DNA of 64,000 nucleotides, from contig OZ020244.1 of NCBI GenBank assembly GCA_963971285.1, forward strand, positions 9,982,001-10,046,000. Direction: 5' to 3'. Each line of letters begins with the position of its first letter. Positions within the stretch are counted from its first letter, which is position 1. Below, one piece after another: positions 25,324 to 36,915 of the stretch. This DNA comes from Astropecten irregularis. Its lineage: Eukaryota > Echinodermata > Asteroidea > Paxillosida > Astropectinidae. The notes under the pieces were generated by a model. The model saw only the letters and a list, made by a program, of their open reading frames with translations, did not search any database and was not told where the DNA came from. The translations under genes and the position numbers were made by a program.

Positions 25324-26096
25324 TTGTGTCAACTCGCAAACATTGCGTCAACTCTAAAACATTGCATGCCTCAACGCGCAAACATTACGTCAACTCTAAA
25401 ACATTTCCTCAAATCGCAAACATTACGTCAACTCGCAAACATTAATTGCGCCAACTCGAAAACATTGTGTCAACTTGCAAACATTGCGTCAACTCTAAAA
25501 CATTGCATGCCTCAACGCGCAAACATTACGTCAACTCGCAAACACTGCGTCAACTCTAAAACATTGCGCCAACTCGCAAACATTACGTCAACTCGAAAAC
25601 ATTGCCTCAACTCGCAAACATTGCGTCAACTGTAAAACATTCCGCCAACCCGCAAACAATGTGCCAACGTGCAAACATTACGTCAACTCGAAAACATTAC
25701 GTCAACCCGAAAACATTTCAAGTCGCAAACATTTCGTCAACTCTAAAACATTGCGCCAACTCGCAAATATTACGTCAACTCGAAAACATTGCCTCAACTC
25801 GCAAACATTCCGCCTACTCGCAAACATTGCGCCAACGTGCAAACATTACGTCAACTGTAAAACATTGCCTCAATTCGCAAACATTGCATTAAACTCGCAA
25901 ACATTGCGTCAACTGTAAAACATTGCCTCAACTCACAAACATATACGTCCACTCTAAAACATTGCGCCAACTCGCAAATATTACGTCAACTCGAAAACAT
26001 TGCCTCAACTCGCAAACATTGCGCCAACGTGCAAACATTACGTCAACTCGAAAACATTACGTCAACTCGAAAACATTACGTCAACCCGAAAACATG
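25324..26096 (+). repeat. 19-bp minisatellite, about 40 copies
   Basis: Units of the type GCGTCAACTCGCAAACATT with common variants at the 11th-13th bases (CTCGAAAAC, CTCTAAAAC). Because 19 is not a multiple of 3, all frames read through, which makes spurious long open frames. The array sits inside a CRE-type element: family-1 sequence resumes at 26097. Confidence 0.93.
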
Positions 26097-26406
26097 ACGT
26101 CATGATGAAGTCACTGTAAAATTCGGGGCAGCATGCACAACTACATGATGTAACAAAGCTTTTACAAAAAAAATAATTACCGTAGCACTTATACCGTTCT
26201 CGAGATATGCTGCTAATAATAAAATCAGCATTTTTGATGACGTCATGATGACGTCATGGTAAATTTCTTGGCAGCATGCACAACTACATGATGCTACTAA
26301 GCTTTTGCAAAAAGAATCATATTCATAGCCTTTGTCGTTCTCGGGATATGGTGGTTACAAAAAAGTCTAATTAAATATGCAAATGAGCTGTCACGTGCCT
26401 TATTAA
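26097..26406 (+). repeat. Family-1 CRE units, left flank of Gypsy-2
   Basis: Two CRE-doublet units (26096 and 26236 regions) and the tail phrase AATTAAATATGCAAATGAGC. Gypsy-2 interrupts this sequence after CTTATTAA; the tail resumes at 35298. Confidence 0.75.
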
Positions 26407-27248
26407 TGTGACAAGTACGAGTAATATTTGCGCTTTTTATTTCACCCCCCATTTATTTTCTGGTATATATATGCATATTCAAAGTCTGTCATGCATTATT
26501 CATTTAATTTCATTTACTTGTTTGGTCAACCGCGAACTGTCTTTGTCATTATGTAAATATGTTTGCGAGGCGCCCCCTTGAGTTCACGAGCGCCTCTCCG
26601 GCATTACTCTGTTCATGGCCGAAGCATTAAGATATGTGTTCTCTTCTTCGCCATCTTTTACAGGTATGCTTGAATTACTTGTTATTTTTATACAATATTA
26701 TATCCATAGATCTAATAGTTAACCTCAGTTTTCAAATGCATTAAATAACATTATGCTTAGAGAGATGATTAATCGTATTTTAAGCATCATTTTCACATTA
26801 CATGTACATGCTGTCGTTTATGAAATCTGCACGAAGTGAAAGCCACACAATTTAATTCGTTTACTTTACTTTTATTTCATTAACCTGATCAATGTGTTTG
26901 TTTAAGTTACTGATGATTACTGTATATTTATATCTACTTGTCAAAACCTCTGTGAAATGTGTATTTCGTCGTTTTGTCGATAGATATTGTATTTTTCCAA
27001 GATGGCAGCCGCCGTCAAGGTTTTGGCGGGAACTGTCGATTGAATCATATTGTATTTATTTATTTTATATTAGTTAACAGTAATTGTATTTGAATATTTG
27101 ATTGATTACTCTGTTCATGGCCGAAGCATTAAGATATGTGTTCTCTTCTTCGCCATCTTTTACAGAGCTTGCTGAATTAAATTCTTGGAACTGACGGCAG
27201 TGTTTCCCCGTGCCAATTTATTCGACCCGAAATCCCCCAAGGGTCACA
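26407..27248 (+). repeat. Gypsy-2 5' LTR with internal 62-bp duplication
   Basis: Starts TGTGAC and ends GTCACA. A segment of about 60 bp, ATTACTCTGTTCATGGCCGA onward, occurs twice (about 26604 and 27104). The first copy is followed by GTATG and the second by AG after TTTTACAG, so they resemble a splice donor context and an acceptor context. A second open phrase in the LTR is not a gene. Confidence 0.88.
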
Positions 27249-28315
27249 TTGGTGGAAGATCCGGGTACGGGGATAAATACCATCAAACCACTACCGAAAC
27301 TACCTTGATAACCAGTCGATGACCAGCCCACCAGTTCTTTGATGACCAGTCGATGACCAGCCCACCAGTTCTCTGATGACCAGTCGATGACCGGCCCCCT
27401 TTTCACTGATGACCAGTCGATGACCAGTTACCCTCCCGGACAACCGCAGCCATAGCCTGAAAGCCACCGCTTCGTGCGTTGTGTAGCGTCCCGGACAACG
27501 CGGATGACATTCGGCGTAACCCCTGGTACGTCGGATTTTCGCCGACTGATTATACAGATGAGTGGAGGACACCCGAGCCATCAAAGCCGTTGCAGCTGGA
27601 ATGAGCCATAATATATCGCCTAGTGACCAGTGCTGAGGACTGATATGATCTCCGATCTTACGATAGGAATCGCTGTTTCTGTCACTGTTGCCATTTTATT
27701 CCATCGGACTGCCCATGGTGACACGTCGAACTGCATTCCTGGCCAACGAACAAAAAAAGCACTTGATCGCGCTTTGTAAAGAACAAATTGTTGCGGTGAA
27801 GCTAAGTGATCACGCAACCGGAACTCGAAGTTGAACGTGTCCTTTGAACTGTTTTACAAAAGAAAACACTGGAGTGATTACATTGGAACAGTAGCGCCTT
27901 TGTCAAGATCCGTAAGTCGTAACCACAAACTATGTAAGCTTTAGCAACGGATTACCTTTTGTGCTATTGTACTATCGCCGGGTGCCTTTCAAATCCAAGT
28001 GCTACTGTGCAGTATACTGTTTGACAGTCAAGAATGATCACTGCTTGAATTTATTGTTATTGTTGGCTATTATTATTATTAGCTGAATTGAATCATTACA
28101 GTTGTTTGCATCAATACTGATTAATTAGTTTATTGTGCCATTGATTGAATTTTGCTGATCCTGTATGCTTATCCTGATGCTTGATGTTGTGTTTACCAAA
28201 TATGTGTTTCGGTATTTTTGTTTACTGTAAACAAATGTACCTCCCCTTTTGATTCCAGTCTAGTCTGCAGTTAGCGTTTCCATTTATTTAGCTGTTAGCT
28301 GTCATCCACATCACC
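27249..28315 (+). other. Gypsy-2 leader: primer-binding region and 44-bp tandem repeats
   Basis: TTGGTGGAAGATCCGGG directly follows the LTR and is the primer-binding region. At 27306-27430 there are about four imperfect copies of a 44-bp unit with GATGACCAGTCGATGACC. The rest is noncoding up to the gag ATG. Confidence 0.65.
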
Positions 28316-29522
28316 ATGGCAACTGCAAGACGGAAATCCGATGAACTTTTTCCAACCCCGACAACAACCCTCGGGCGACCTTCCATTCAACCGGTGCACA
28401 CGAACCCTCCTATACTAAGCCCACAGGAACGTCTTGCCCGTGAATCATACCGAGCACAACCTTTACGGCGAACATCATCAGAGTTACCACGAACATCACA
28501 GCTAGAAGAGGAGCTCCTTTCAGAGTTGATGGACTTAGAACAGAAACTCTCCAGGAATGTTCCTCCTCAGCAGCCGCCATCACAACCTCCACGATCTACT
28601 CCTCTCACCCACACCACAACTGCTGCTCATCATCGTCAATCGGGGGCAATACCTAGAAGGAAGATAACGTCATACCAGAATCTCTCTTCACACATGCAGC
28701 ATCCTGATCAGCATGCGAACAAAGATCTTTCTTCATCTACTCAGCTAGCACATGGAAGTATTTCTTCACGTCCATCTCATGTGAATCTAATGCCGTCCTA
28801 TCAGGTAAAGAGTGTTCCTGTTTTCTCTGGACGAGAGGGTTCTAACGTCTCTGTCGACGACTGGATACGGGATACTAGATATCTTCTCGACAGCACAGCA
28901 ATACCACCTGCAATGCAGTTCCCTACCATAGTCAGATATCTTGGTGGCGCCGCCCGTAAACTTGTCCTGAATCTGCCTGTTGGACATCAAACAGCTGACA
29001 ACGCATTTGCTGAGCTGAGATCGCAGTTCGGAGAACTGTCCATGATAGGCGACCCTCTTGCTGACTTCTACCAACGAGAGAGATATGCCAGTGAGTCACC
29101 AAGCATTTATGCTGTTGAGTTGGAGGCTACCCTGCGATCTGTAGAGGAGAAAATGGGCTACCAAGGTTGAATCCCAGCAGCTTGCTCAAGCACGACCTCA
29201 ACAACAGATGTCATCCAACTCAACTAAGTACAGTGCATCTCACCCTACCAAACAACCCTTCAACAAAGCTCCATCTCATCAGAAGTCTGACCATGACGTC
29301 TTGCAAGAACTTGTGACAACCGTACAACAACTTGCCAAGAAGGTCACATTACTTTCGACAAACCCATCAAGAACCAAACCACAGCAGAAGCGAGTCTTCA
29401 CAAGCCATAAGTGCGGTCAAGAAGGACACAATGCAAGAGGCTGTCGATCTACTTCGGTAAACCAGCAGGCCCCACGGCCGACGGGCGAGCCGTCCGAGGG
29501 CCAGAATCTTCCAGCCCAATAA
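28316..29522 (+). pseudogene. gag: Gypsy-2 gag (one frameshift)
   Basis: The ATG at 28316 lies in a good context (CACCATGGC). The first frame (28316-29170) has a Gln/Pro/Ser-rich N part and a capsid-like domain from about residue 160 (VPVFSGREGSNVSVDDWI). A frameshift near 29150 leads to a second frame that ends at 29522 with a zinc knuckle SHKCGQEGHNARGC, in which the first Cys of C-x2-C-x4-H-x4-C is Ser. The second gag frame overlaps pol by about 110 bases and pol is in the -1 frame relative to it, the usual retroviral arrangement. Only the single indel separates this gag from an intact one. Confidence 0.8.
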
Positions 29523-32500
29523 ATCACCCCTCTAACTCTAAACAGCAAACACACCAGGGTCACCAAGACGATGGGACGCCAAACTACCAACAACTCATCG
29601 GACCACACAATGAGGCTGTCGTCGACATAAATGGTGAGGAACATTTGGCCCTGATCGACTCTGGCTCCCAGATAACTACCATCTCTAAAGAGCTATGGAG
29701 AAGTCACCCAAAACTTCAGAACATTGAGCTTGAGCCAGTTGACGTGACAATCGAAGGAGCAAATGGACAAAAGGTACCATACCTTGGAGTAGTGCAAGTT
29801 TCATTCACGATATTAGGAATCCTGTATGAAGACGTACCCACATTTGTAGTTCCATCCGACAACAACCGAAGTCGAGTACCAATATTGATCGGTACAAACA
29901 TCATAAGGGCGTCAAGGAGGGACCAGACTGTTACCAGAGGAAGCCGTTATCTACAACAGGTGAAAAAGGAACATCCAGCATGGCATACTGCATTTCTCAA
30001 CAAAGCTAGATCTGAACCAGGCGACCAAAAAGGCATGATTAGCTACGCTAAATACGCGGGACGGTCTCCTCGCTGTATACCTCCAGGGAAGGAAGTAGAT
30101 ATCATGTGTGAAGCACCACCTGTTGACGGACAACAGCCATACACCGCCGTAGTTGAAGGACTTCCTCAGAGATCTACTTCAAGTCTGAAAGTATGCAGTA
30201 CTGTGACAGATGTAGGCTCTAACCAACGAGTTTCCGTGAGACTCTGCAATATATCAGCCAAACCAGTAACCATCCCTCGAAACTGTAAGCTGGCACAGTT
30301 GTCTTCCATTCTACGCGTGGATGAAACAGGATCTGCTCGGAAATCACCATCTTATTCTATTGAACACAACGACGATGACAGCTCTGCTCAAGCCAGGTGT
30401 CAGACCGTCACCAAAGACTCGGCTAAAGGCTTGGATGGAGTCATACCGTCCCTTGACTTGTCAAATGCAGCCCTAGCAGATGAAACTGAGAAGAAACAGC
30501 TCGATAATCTTCTTCGAGAATATTCTGACATTTTCTCGACTAGTCCACTAGACTTTGGTCGTACATCAACTATCAAGCATACTATTCCACTGATTGACAA
30601 CCAGCCTTTCCGCATCCCCTATCGACGCCTACCTCCTTCGCAATATCAGGCAGTAAGGGACCACCTAAAGAACATGATGGAGACACAAGCGATTCGACGG
30701 AGCAGTAGTCCATATGCATCACCAATGGTAATAGTGTACAAGAAGGACGGCTCACTAAGAATCTGTGTGGATTACAGACAACTTAACAGCAAGACCGTAC
30801 GAGATGCGTACCCACTTCCTCGGATCGAAGAAGCTCTAGACGCTCTAGGAAAAGCAACTCTCTTCACTACACTTGATCTAACGTCTGGGTATTGGCAAGT
30901 TGAGATGGAGGAAGAGGACAAACCGAAGACAGCATTCACAACTCCTATGGGTCTGTTTGAGTGTAATAGGATGCCTTTTGGCCTACAGAATGCCCCAGCT
31001 ACTTTCCAGCGCCTCATGATGGCATGTCTCGGTGATCTCAACTACTCCTCCGTTTTGCTGTACCTAGATGACATCATCGTGTTCTCGGACACCTTCGAAG
31101 AACACTTGAAACGTCTTGGTAAAGTCTTCTCTTGTCTACGACAGCATGGTCTCAAGCTCAAACCCCAGAAATGTGACCTACTGAAGACGGAAGTGAGGTA
31201 CCTCGGACACATTGTCTCATCTCAAGGTATCTCCACCGATCCAGACAAGACGTCCAAGGTGTCTGACTGGCCTACTCCCGTCAACCGCAAAGAAGTCCAA
31301 CAGTTTCTCGGATTTACAGGCTACTATCGCCGCTTCATCCAGGGTTACTCCAACATTGCCGCTCCCTTATTCAAACTTACCTCAGGGGATCCAAGACGCA
31401 AGAAGAGAGGCGGGAAAAGGCAATCCACTCCTCCCCCCACTTTCTCTTGGACAGAAGAGTGCCAGGTGGCGATGGATACATTAAAGAGCTGCATGACTTC
31501 AACTCCAATTCTAGCGTACGCAGACTACTCTTTGCCTTTCACCTTGCAGACAGATGCCTCAGGAACAGGATTAGGAGCCGTGCTGAGCCAATGCCAGGAT
31601 GGGAAAGAACGTGTCATAGCGTATGCTAGCAGAAGTCTTAACCCAGCAGAGTCGAGATATGCGGCACATAAGCTTGAATTCCTAGCGATGAAATGGTCCA
31701 TAACGGATAAGTTTCGCGAATATCTCATCGGGAACAAGTTCACAGTACTGACCGACAACAACCCGTTGGTGTATGTAACTACCACCGCCAAGCTTGACGC
31801 CACTGGACAGCGATGGGTCGCAGCTCTATCCAACTTCGACTTCTCCATCAAGTATAAACCTGGAAAAAACAACGCTGCTGCAGATGCACTATCTAGAAGG
31901 CCACACCCTCAGACAAATAGGACTTCTACATCGTTCCAGAACGAAGCCGTAACTATTGAACCAGAGGATGTTCAAGCCATGTGTAGTGGTTATCCAGCTA
32001 TTTCGCAGCCATACATTGAGCCAACTACTGTACAGTGCCAAGTTACCACTCGTCAAGCCACCAAGTTGGACCCACTTCTCAAATCCTTGCCAAGTGATGA
32101 CCAGCTACCAAGGATTTCGAAGAAAGAGCTAGGAATAGCCCAACGAGATGATCCCATAATCTCCAGAGTCATATTTTATGTCCAACAGAACAAAAGACCA
32201 AACCACAATGAGAGGAAACGAGAACCTTACGACTGCATACTCTTCTTCCGACAATGGGAAAGACTGTGTATGCGAGATGATGTCCTTTACCGAACAAGAA
32301 CAACGACAGACGGGGAAATATCACATCAGCTAGTTCTTCCCAAACAGTACCGAGCAACAGCAATGTTTGGACTCCATGACGAAATTGGCCACCTAGGATT
32401 TGAAAGAACTCTAGACATGGTGAGAAAAAGATTCTTTTGGCCAAAGATGCTCAATGACGTCAAGACGTATTGTTCCAGCTGCAAGAGGTGTTGTTTGAGG

Positions 32501-34027
32501 AAGACACAGCCGACGAGAACCAGAGTACCACTGGTTAACATTTCTACAAGCGAAGCACTCGAGTTAGTGTGCGTAGATTTCCTCAAACTAGAAAGGTCGA
32601 AGGGCGGATATGAAAATATATTAGTCATCACAGACCATTTCACCAAGTATTCCCAAGCGTTTCCGACCCTGGACCAGAAGGCCGACACCGTCGCTAAGGT
32701 ACTATGGAAGAACTTCATTCAACATTATGGATTTCCCATCCGCCTTCACGCTGATCAAGGTCGAAACTTCGAGAGCCTGCTCATCAAAGAACTCTGTCGT
32801 GTCTCTGGTATTAAGAAAAGCCACACAACACCATATCACCCGCAAGGAAATGGACAGACCGAAAGGTTCAACCACACCCTGCTGAATATGCTGGGCTCGA
32901 TGGATCCAAGCAAGAAAAAGGACTGGAAGGAGTACGTCGGGCAGATGACTCGCGCTTACAATGCGACCAAACACGAATCTACCGGATATGCTCCATTCTT
33001 CCTCATGTTTGGACGACATCCCAACCTCCCAGTTGATCTCATGTTCGGGCTCAAGGACACGAGCAACGATCCGCCAACGCATGACGAATTTGTAGAGAAG
33101 TTCCGTGAGGGATTGCGCTCAGCCTACGAGAAGGCAAACGAATATGTCTGCAAAGAACAAGCCAAGCAGAAACGCCTCTACGACAGATGCACGAAGATTG
33201 CTCCTCTTCAACCTGGTGATCGTGTGTTAGTTCAACATAAACATGTCGTCGGCACACAAAAACTGGCTGATCGGTGGGAACCATACCCTTACATTGTGGT
33301 CTCGAAGCGTCCAAACCTACCGGTTTACATTGTCACTTCAGTGGAAACCGGCAAGCAACGAATCCTTCACCGCAATCTCTTGACACCATTTATGTTTCTA
33401 CCCGTCGATACGCCCCTCACAAATGCTCCTCAAAAAACAAAGGTTTCTGCGTCTGACAAACCTGCCTCTGTAGAGAAGTCGCCTTCAGCTATAGCAGATA
33501 GAGATGAGATGGACAGCGCGTCCAGTGATGAAGAAGCGGATCTGGTCTTCATTCCTTTCCAAGAAAAATCGGCATCGAAGAGTAATGGTGAGAACCAGCA
33601 GCCAACATCCACCAGCAAGGAAACGTCCGATTCGCTATCAGTTGATGTACCACACCAGTCAACCACAGTACTCCATTCTACTCCACCATCTGTCACCACT
33701 GTTCACAGTCCACCGACCACCGAGGTTTCTGAACAACCATCTCCAGCAGCTGCAGAGACACTCTCCCCGCCTCGGTTGAAACCGAAAAGAAACCCGAAGC
33801 CAATTGAACGGCTCACATATACAAAACTTGGGCAAACTAAGCAACACAGAGTGCCCAAAGTTGTAGTATCTTCATCCTACGAGACGAAGCTCATAGCTGG
33901 CAAACAAATATGGGACAAGTGGAAAAGGCCAGAGACGTCAGAGAAAAGACGAAAAGCAGCCTTGACTATACTAGCACAGACCGAATCCATACAACCTGTG
34001 CTGACCAAGTCCCCACTCCTCCTATAG
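29411..34027 (+). CDS. pol: Gypsy-2 pol polyprotein (PR-RT-RNase H-IN)
   Basis: Uninterrupted 1538-codon frame. The exact start is unclear since it should be made by -1 frameshifting from gag. Protease active site LIDSGSQ at residues 81-87; reverse transcriptase with VDYRQLN and YLDD at about 551-554; RNase H with LQTDASGTGLGAVLSQ near 715; integrase zinc domain HDEIGHLG...CSSCKRC near 980-1025; integrase catalytic D, D, E in VCVDFLK (about 1055), LHADQGRNFES (about 1114) and GNGQTERFN (about 1150). All key residues are present. A long Ser/Thr/Pro-rich C-terminal tail of about 200 residues follows the GPY/F-like region; there is no chromodomain. The product would process, copy and integrate the element. 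Confidence 0.95.
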   Translation: MRSRRTQCKRLSIYFGKPAGPTADGRAVRGPESSSPINHPSNSKQQTHQGHQDDGTPNYQQLIGPHNEAVVDINGEEHLALIDSGSQITTISKELWRSHPKLQNIELEPVDVTIEGANGQKVPYLGVVQVSFTILGILYEDVPTFVVPSDNNRSRVPILIGTNIIRASRRDQTVTRGSRYLQQVKKEHPAWHTAFLNKARSEPGDQKGMISYAKYAGRSPRCIPPGKEVDIMCEAPPVDGQQPYTAVVEGLPQRSTSSLKVCSTVTDVGSNQRVSVRLCNISAKPVTIPRNCKLAQLSSILRVDETGSARKSPSYSIEHNDDDSSAQARCQTVTKDSAKGLDGVIPSLDLSNAALADETEKKQLDNLLREYSDIFSTSPLDFGRTSTIKHTIPLIDNQPFRIPYRRLPPSQYQAVRDHLKNMMETQAIRRSSSPYASPMVIVYKKDGSLRICVDYRQLNSKTVRDAYPLPRIEEALDALGKATLFTTLDLTSGYWQVEMEEEDKPKTAFTTPMGLFECNRMPFGLQNAPATFQRLMMACLGDLNYSSVLLYLDDIIVFSDTFEEHLKRLGKVFSCLRQHGLKLKPQKCDLLKTEVRYLGHIVSSQGISTDPDKTSKVSDWPTPVNRKEVQQFLGFTGYYRRFIQGYSNIAAPLFKLTSGDPRRKKRGGKRQSTPPPTFSWTEECQVAMDTLKSCMTSTPILAYADYSLPFTLQTDASGTGLGAVLSQCQDGKERVIAYASRSLNPAESRYAAHKLEFLAMKWSITDKFREYLIGNKFTVLTDNNPLVYVTTTAKLDATGQRWVAALSNFDFSIKYKPGKNNAAADALSRRPHPQTNRTSTSFQNEAVTIEPEDVQAMCSGYPAISQPYIEPTTVQCQVTTRQATKLDPLLKSLPSDDQLPRISKKELGIAQRDDPIISRVIFYVQQNKRPNHNERKREPYDCILFFRQWERLCMRDDVLYRTRTTTDGEISHQLVLPKQYRATAMFGLHDEIGHLGFERTLDMVRKRFFWPKMLNDVKTYCSSCKRCCLRKTQPTRTRVPLVNISTSEALELVCVDFLKLERSKGGYENILVITDHFTKYSQAFPTLDQKADTVAKVLWKNFIQHYGFPIRLHADQGRNFESLLIKELCRVSGIKKSHTTPYHPQGNGQTERFNHTLLNMLGSMDPSKKKDWKEYVGQMTRAYNATKHESTGYAPFFLMFGRHPNLPVDLMFGLKDTSNDPPTHDEFVEKFREGLRSAYEKANEYVCKEQAKQKRLYDRCTKIAPLQPGDRVLVQHKHVVGTQKLADRWEPYPYIVVSKRPNLPVYIVTSVETGKQRILHRNLLTPFMFLPVDTPLTNAPQKTKVSASDKPASVEKSPSAIADRDEMDSASSDEEADLVFIPFQEKSASKSNGENQQPTSTSKETSDSLSVDVPHQSTTVLHSTPPSVTTVHSPPTTEVSEQPSPAAAETLSPPRLKPKRNPKPIERLTYTKLGQTKQHRVPKVVVSSSYETKLIAGKQIWDKWKRPETSEKRRKAALTILAQTESIQPVLTKSPLLL

Positions 34028-34472
34028 AAGCTTGAAGTATAATATCAATAATTTGTAATTATTATAATTGTGTTTTGTTTTTTCTTTATGATACTGAGTA
34101 AAACTAGCTTGACCTCGGAATTATTAAGTGGGAGAACCACTTATTAAGGAGAACCAAGGTCATGCATTTTGAATACTTTTCTGCACTTGTTTATTATGCA
34201 TTGTTAGTATAAAATAATGTATAACTGTAACTGCAAATGTAACTGTATGTTTGGAATGTTTAAGCGTGATAACACGAGTTCTGAGAAAACTTTTACAAAC
34301 CAGGGCCCGGTTAAGTAAGAGTAAGAATTTTTCTTAGATCATTGATTGATATCTTGATTATTGATGTCGAAACCTTAAATTTTGTAGATTACTTTTCCAC
34401 TCTTTATGATTGTACACTTTGATGTTTATACTTTAAATGTCGAGGACGACATTTCCACAAACGGGAGGAGAA
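34028..34472 (+). other. Gypsy-2 3' untranslated region and polypurine tract
   Basis: Noncoding AT-rich sequence ending in ACGGGAGGAGAA immediately before the 3' LTR, the plus-strand primer site. Confidence 0.7.
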
Positions 34473-35297
34473 TGTGACAAGTACGAGTAATATTTGCGCT
34501 TTTTATTTCACCCCCCATTTATTTTCTGGTATATATATGCATATTCAAAGTCTGTCATGCATTATTCATTTAATTTCATTTACTTGTTTGGTCAACCGCG
34601 AACTGTCTTTGTCATTATGTAAATATGTTTGCGAGGCGCCCCCTTGAGTTCACGAGCGCCTCTCCGGCATTACTCTGTTCATGGCCGAAGCATTAAGATA
34701 TGTGTTCTCTTCTTCGCCATCTTTTACAGGTATGCTTGAATTACTTGTTATTTTTATACAATATTATATCCATAGATCTAATAGTTAACCTCAGTTTTCA
34801 AATGCATTAAATAACATTATGCTTAGAGAGATGATTAATCGTATTTTAAGCATCATTTTCACATTACATGTACATGCTGTCGTTTATGAAATCTGCACGA
34901 AGTGAAAGCCACACAATTTAATTCGTTTACTTTACTTTTATTTCATTAACCTGATCAATGTGTTTGTTTAAGTTACTGATGATTACTGTATATTTATATC
35001 TACTTGTCAAAACCTCTGTGAAATGTGTATTTCGTCGTTTTGTCGATAGATATTGTATTTTTCCAAGATGGCAGCCGCCGTCAAGGTTTTGGCGGGAACT
35101 GTCGATTGAATCATATTGTATTTATTTATTTTATATTAGTTAACAGTAATTGTATTTGAATATTTGATTGATTACTCTGTTCATGGCCGAAGCATTAAGA
35201 TATGTGTTCTCTTCTTCGCCATCCTTTACAGAGCTTGCTGAATTAAATTCTTGGAACTGACGGCAGTGTTTCCCCGTGCCAATTTATTCGACCCGAA
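34473..35297 (+). repeat. Gypsy-2 3' LTR, lacking the last 17 bp
   Basis: Matches the 5' LTR through TTATTCGACCCGAA, then switches to family-1 repeat sequence (GGATTTTTG...). The terminal 17 bases including GTCACA are absent. Confidence 0.88.
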
Positions 35298-36340
35298 GGA
35301 TTTTTGTTATAGTGTGGGAATGATCCTTAGCTTATATACGCTTTCCTAAGATATATCATCTAAGCTATTAATCACAAGAAGATAAGAAAAGATAAGCAAT
35401 AAGAATCATTACCGTGGCACATGTCGTTTTCAAAATATATGCTTCGTAAAAACAGCCTTTTGATGACGTCATGATGACGTCACGACCATTTTAATGGCAG
35501 CATGCACATCTACATGATGTAACTAAGCTTTTGCAAAAAGAATCATTTCCGTAGCATTTACCGTTCTCGAGATACGCTGGTTACAAAATTGACTAATTAA
35601 ATATGCAAATGAGCTGTCACATGCTTAATTAATAAAGAATTTTTACAACTCAGTTACGGAATGATCCTTAGCTTATAAGCTTTCAGATGATACCTCATCT
35701 AAGCTGATCAGAAGAAGCTCAGAAGAGATAAGCAATAAACAAACTTTGGGTGATAAAGTATAATAATAATAATAATAAAACTCAGAACAAAAACAAAACC
35801 TGTTCCGACATCAGAAATGTCGGAACAGCTAATAATAATAAAATTCAGAACAAAAACAAAACCTGTTCCGACATCAGAAATGTCGGAACAGCTAATAATA
35901 AAAATAATAAAAAATAATAATAATAATAATAAAAATCAGAACAAAAAAAAACCTGTTCCGACATCCGAAATGTCGGAACAGCTCATAAAAATCTAAGCAA
36001 AAACTAAACCTGTTCCGACATCCGAAATGTCGGAACAGCTAATGATGTCACAGTCATTTTCGTGGCAGCATACACAACTACATGATATAACAGATAAAAG
36101 AATCAAGTTCGTAGCACTTGTCGCTCTCAAAATTTACAAGTATATGAAACTGAGGTAATGAAACTAAGCCTGATAACACAACCTCCACACGTAAAATAAT
36201 TTACTTTACAGTACTTTCAATATCCTACTATACATGTCTGTATGCCCTTGTATACACACGTACCTAAATTGTTACCGTGGCAACAGTGCCTGGTCATGTA
36301 CTTGCTGGCAGCTACCTCTTACTTTTTGGCGCCCATGCTT
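35298..36340 (+). mobile_element. Family-1 element tails with repeated 3' hairpins
   Basis: Continuation of the element split by Gypsy-2, then four successive hairpins CTGTTCCGACAT...ATGTCGGAACAG at about 35801, 35863, 35953 and 36009, separated by AATAATAAT microsatellite and AATCAGAACAAAAAC-like text. The part from 36040 matches 25003 onward, including the lead into the second 19-bp minisatellite. Confidence 0.7.
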
Positions 36341-36915
36341 GCCTTTACTATTTCGTCAACTCAAAAACGTTGTGTCACCTCTAAAACATTGCGTCAACTC
36401 TCAAACAATTGTGTAAATTTGCAAACATTGCATTAACTCGAAAACATTGCATCAACTCGCAAACATTACGTTTGAAAACATCGCGTCAACTCGCGAACAG
36501 TACGTAGAAACTCACAAACATTACATAAACTCGCAAACATTGTGTCAACTCAAACACATTGCGTAAACTCGCAAACAATGAACTCTCAGAAACATTACGT
36601 CAACTCACAAACATTACGTCAACTCGAAAATATTGCGTCAAGTCGCAAACATTGCGTCAACTCTAAAACATTGCCTCAACTCGCAAACATTACGTCAACT
36701 CGCAAACATTAATTGCACCAACTCGAAAACATTGTGTCAACTCGCAAACATTGCGTCAACTCTAAAACATTGCGCCAACTCGAAAACATTCCATAAACTC
36801 ACAAACATTGCGTCAACCTGAAAACATTTTGTCAAGTCGCAAACATTTAGTCAACTCGAAAACATTGCCTCAGCTCACAAACATTACGTCAACTCTAAAA
36901 CATTGCGTCAACTCG
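36341..36915 (+). repeat. 19-bp minisatellite, second array
   Basis: Same unit as 25324-26096 (GCGTCAACTCGCAAACATT and variants), about 30 copies, more degenerate. Flanks are also shared with the first array, so the two loci are paralogous copies of one composite element. Confidence 0.9.

Larger units (their letters stand above)
26407..35297 (+). mobile_element. Gypsy-2 LTR retrotransposon, young
   Basis: Nearly identical LTRs (one difference noticed: CATCTTTTACAG versus CATCCTTTACAG), a gag with one frameshift and an intact pol of 1538 codons. Base composition is more GC-rich than the flanks. It is inserted in a family-1 CRE element. The right LTR ends 17 bp before the end predicted from the left LTR. 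A good candidate for recent activity. Confidence 0.95.

Noticed and set aside
25255-26105. Several overlapping open frames across the TCAACTCGCAAACATT region
   Set aside because: A 19-bp minisatellite without stops reads open in all frames; the products are pure repeats.
30772-33847. Minus-strand open frames opposite Gypsy-2 pol
   Set aside because: Shadows of an intact pol with all motifs on the plus strand.
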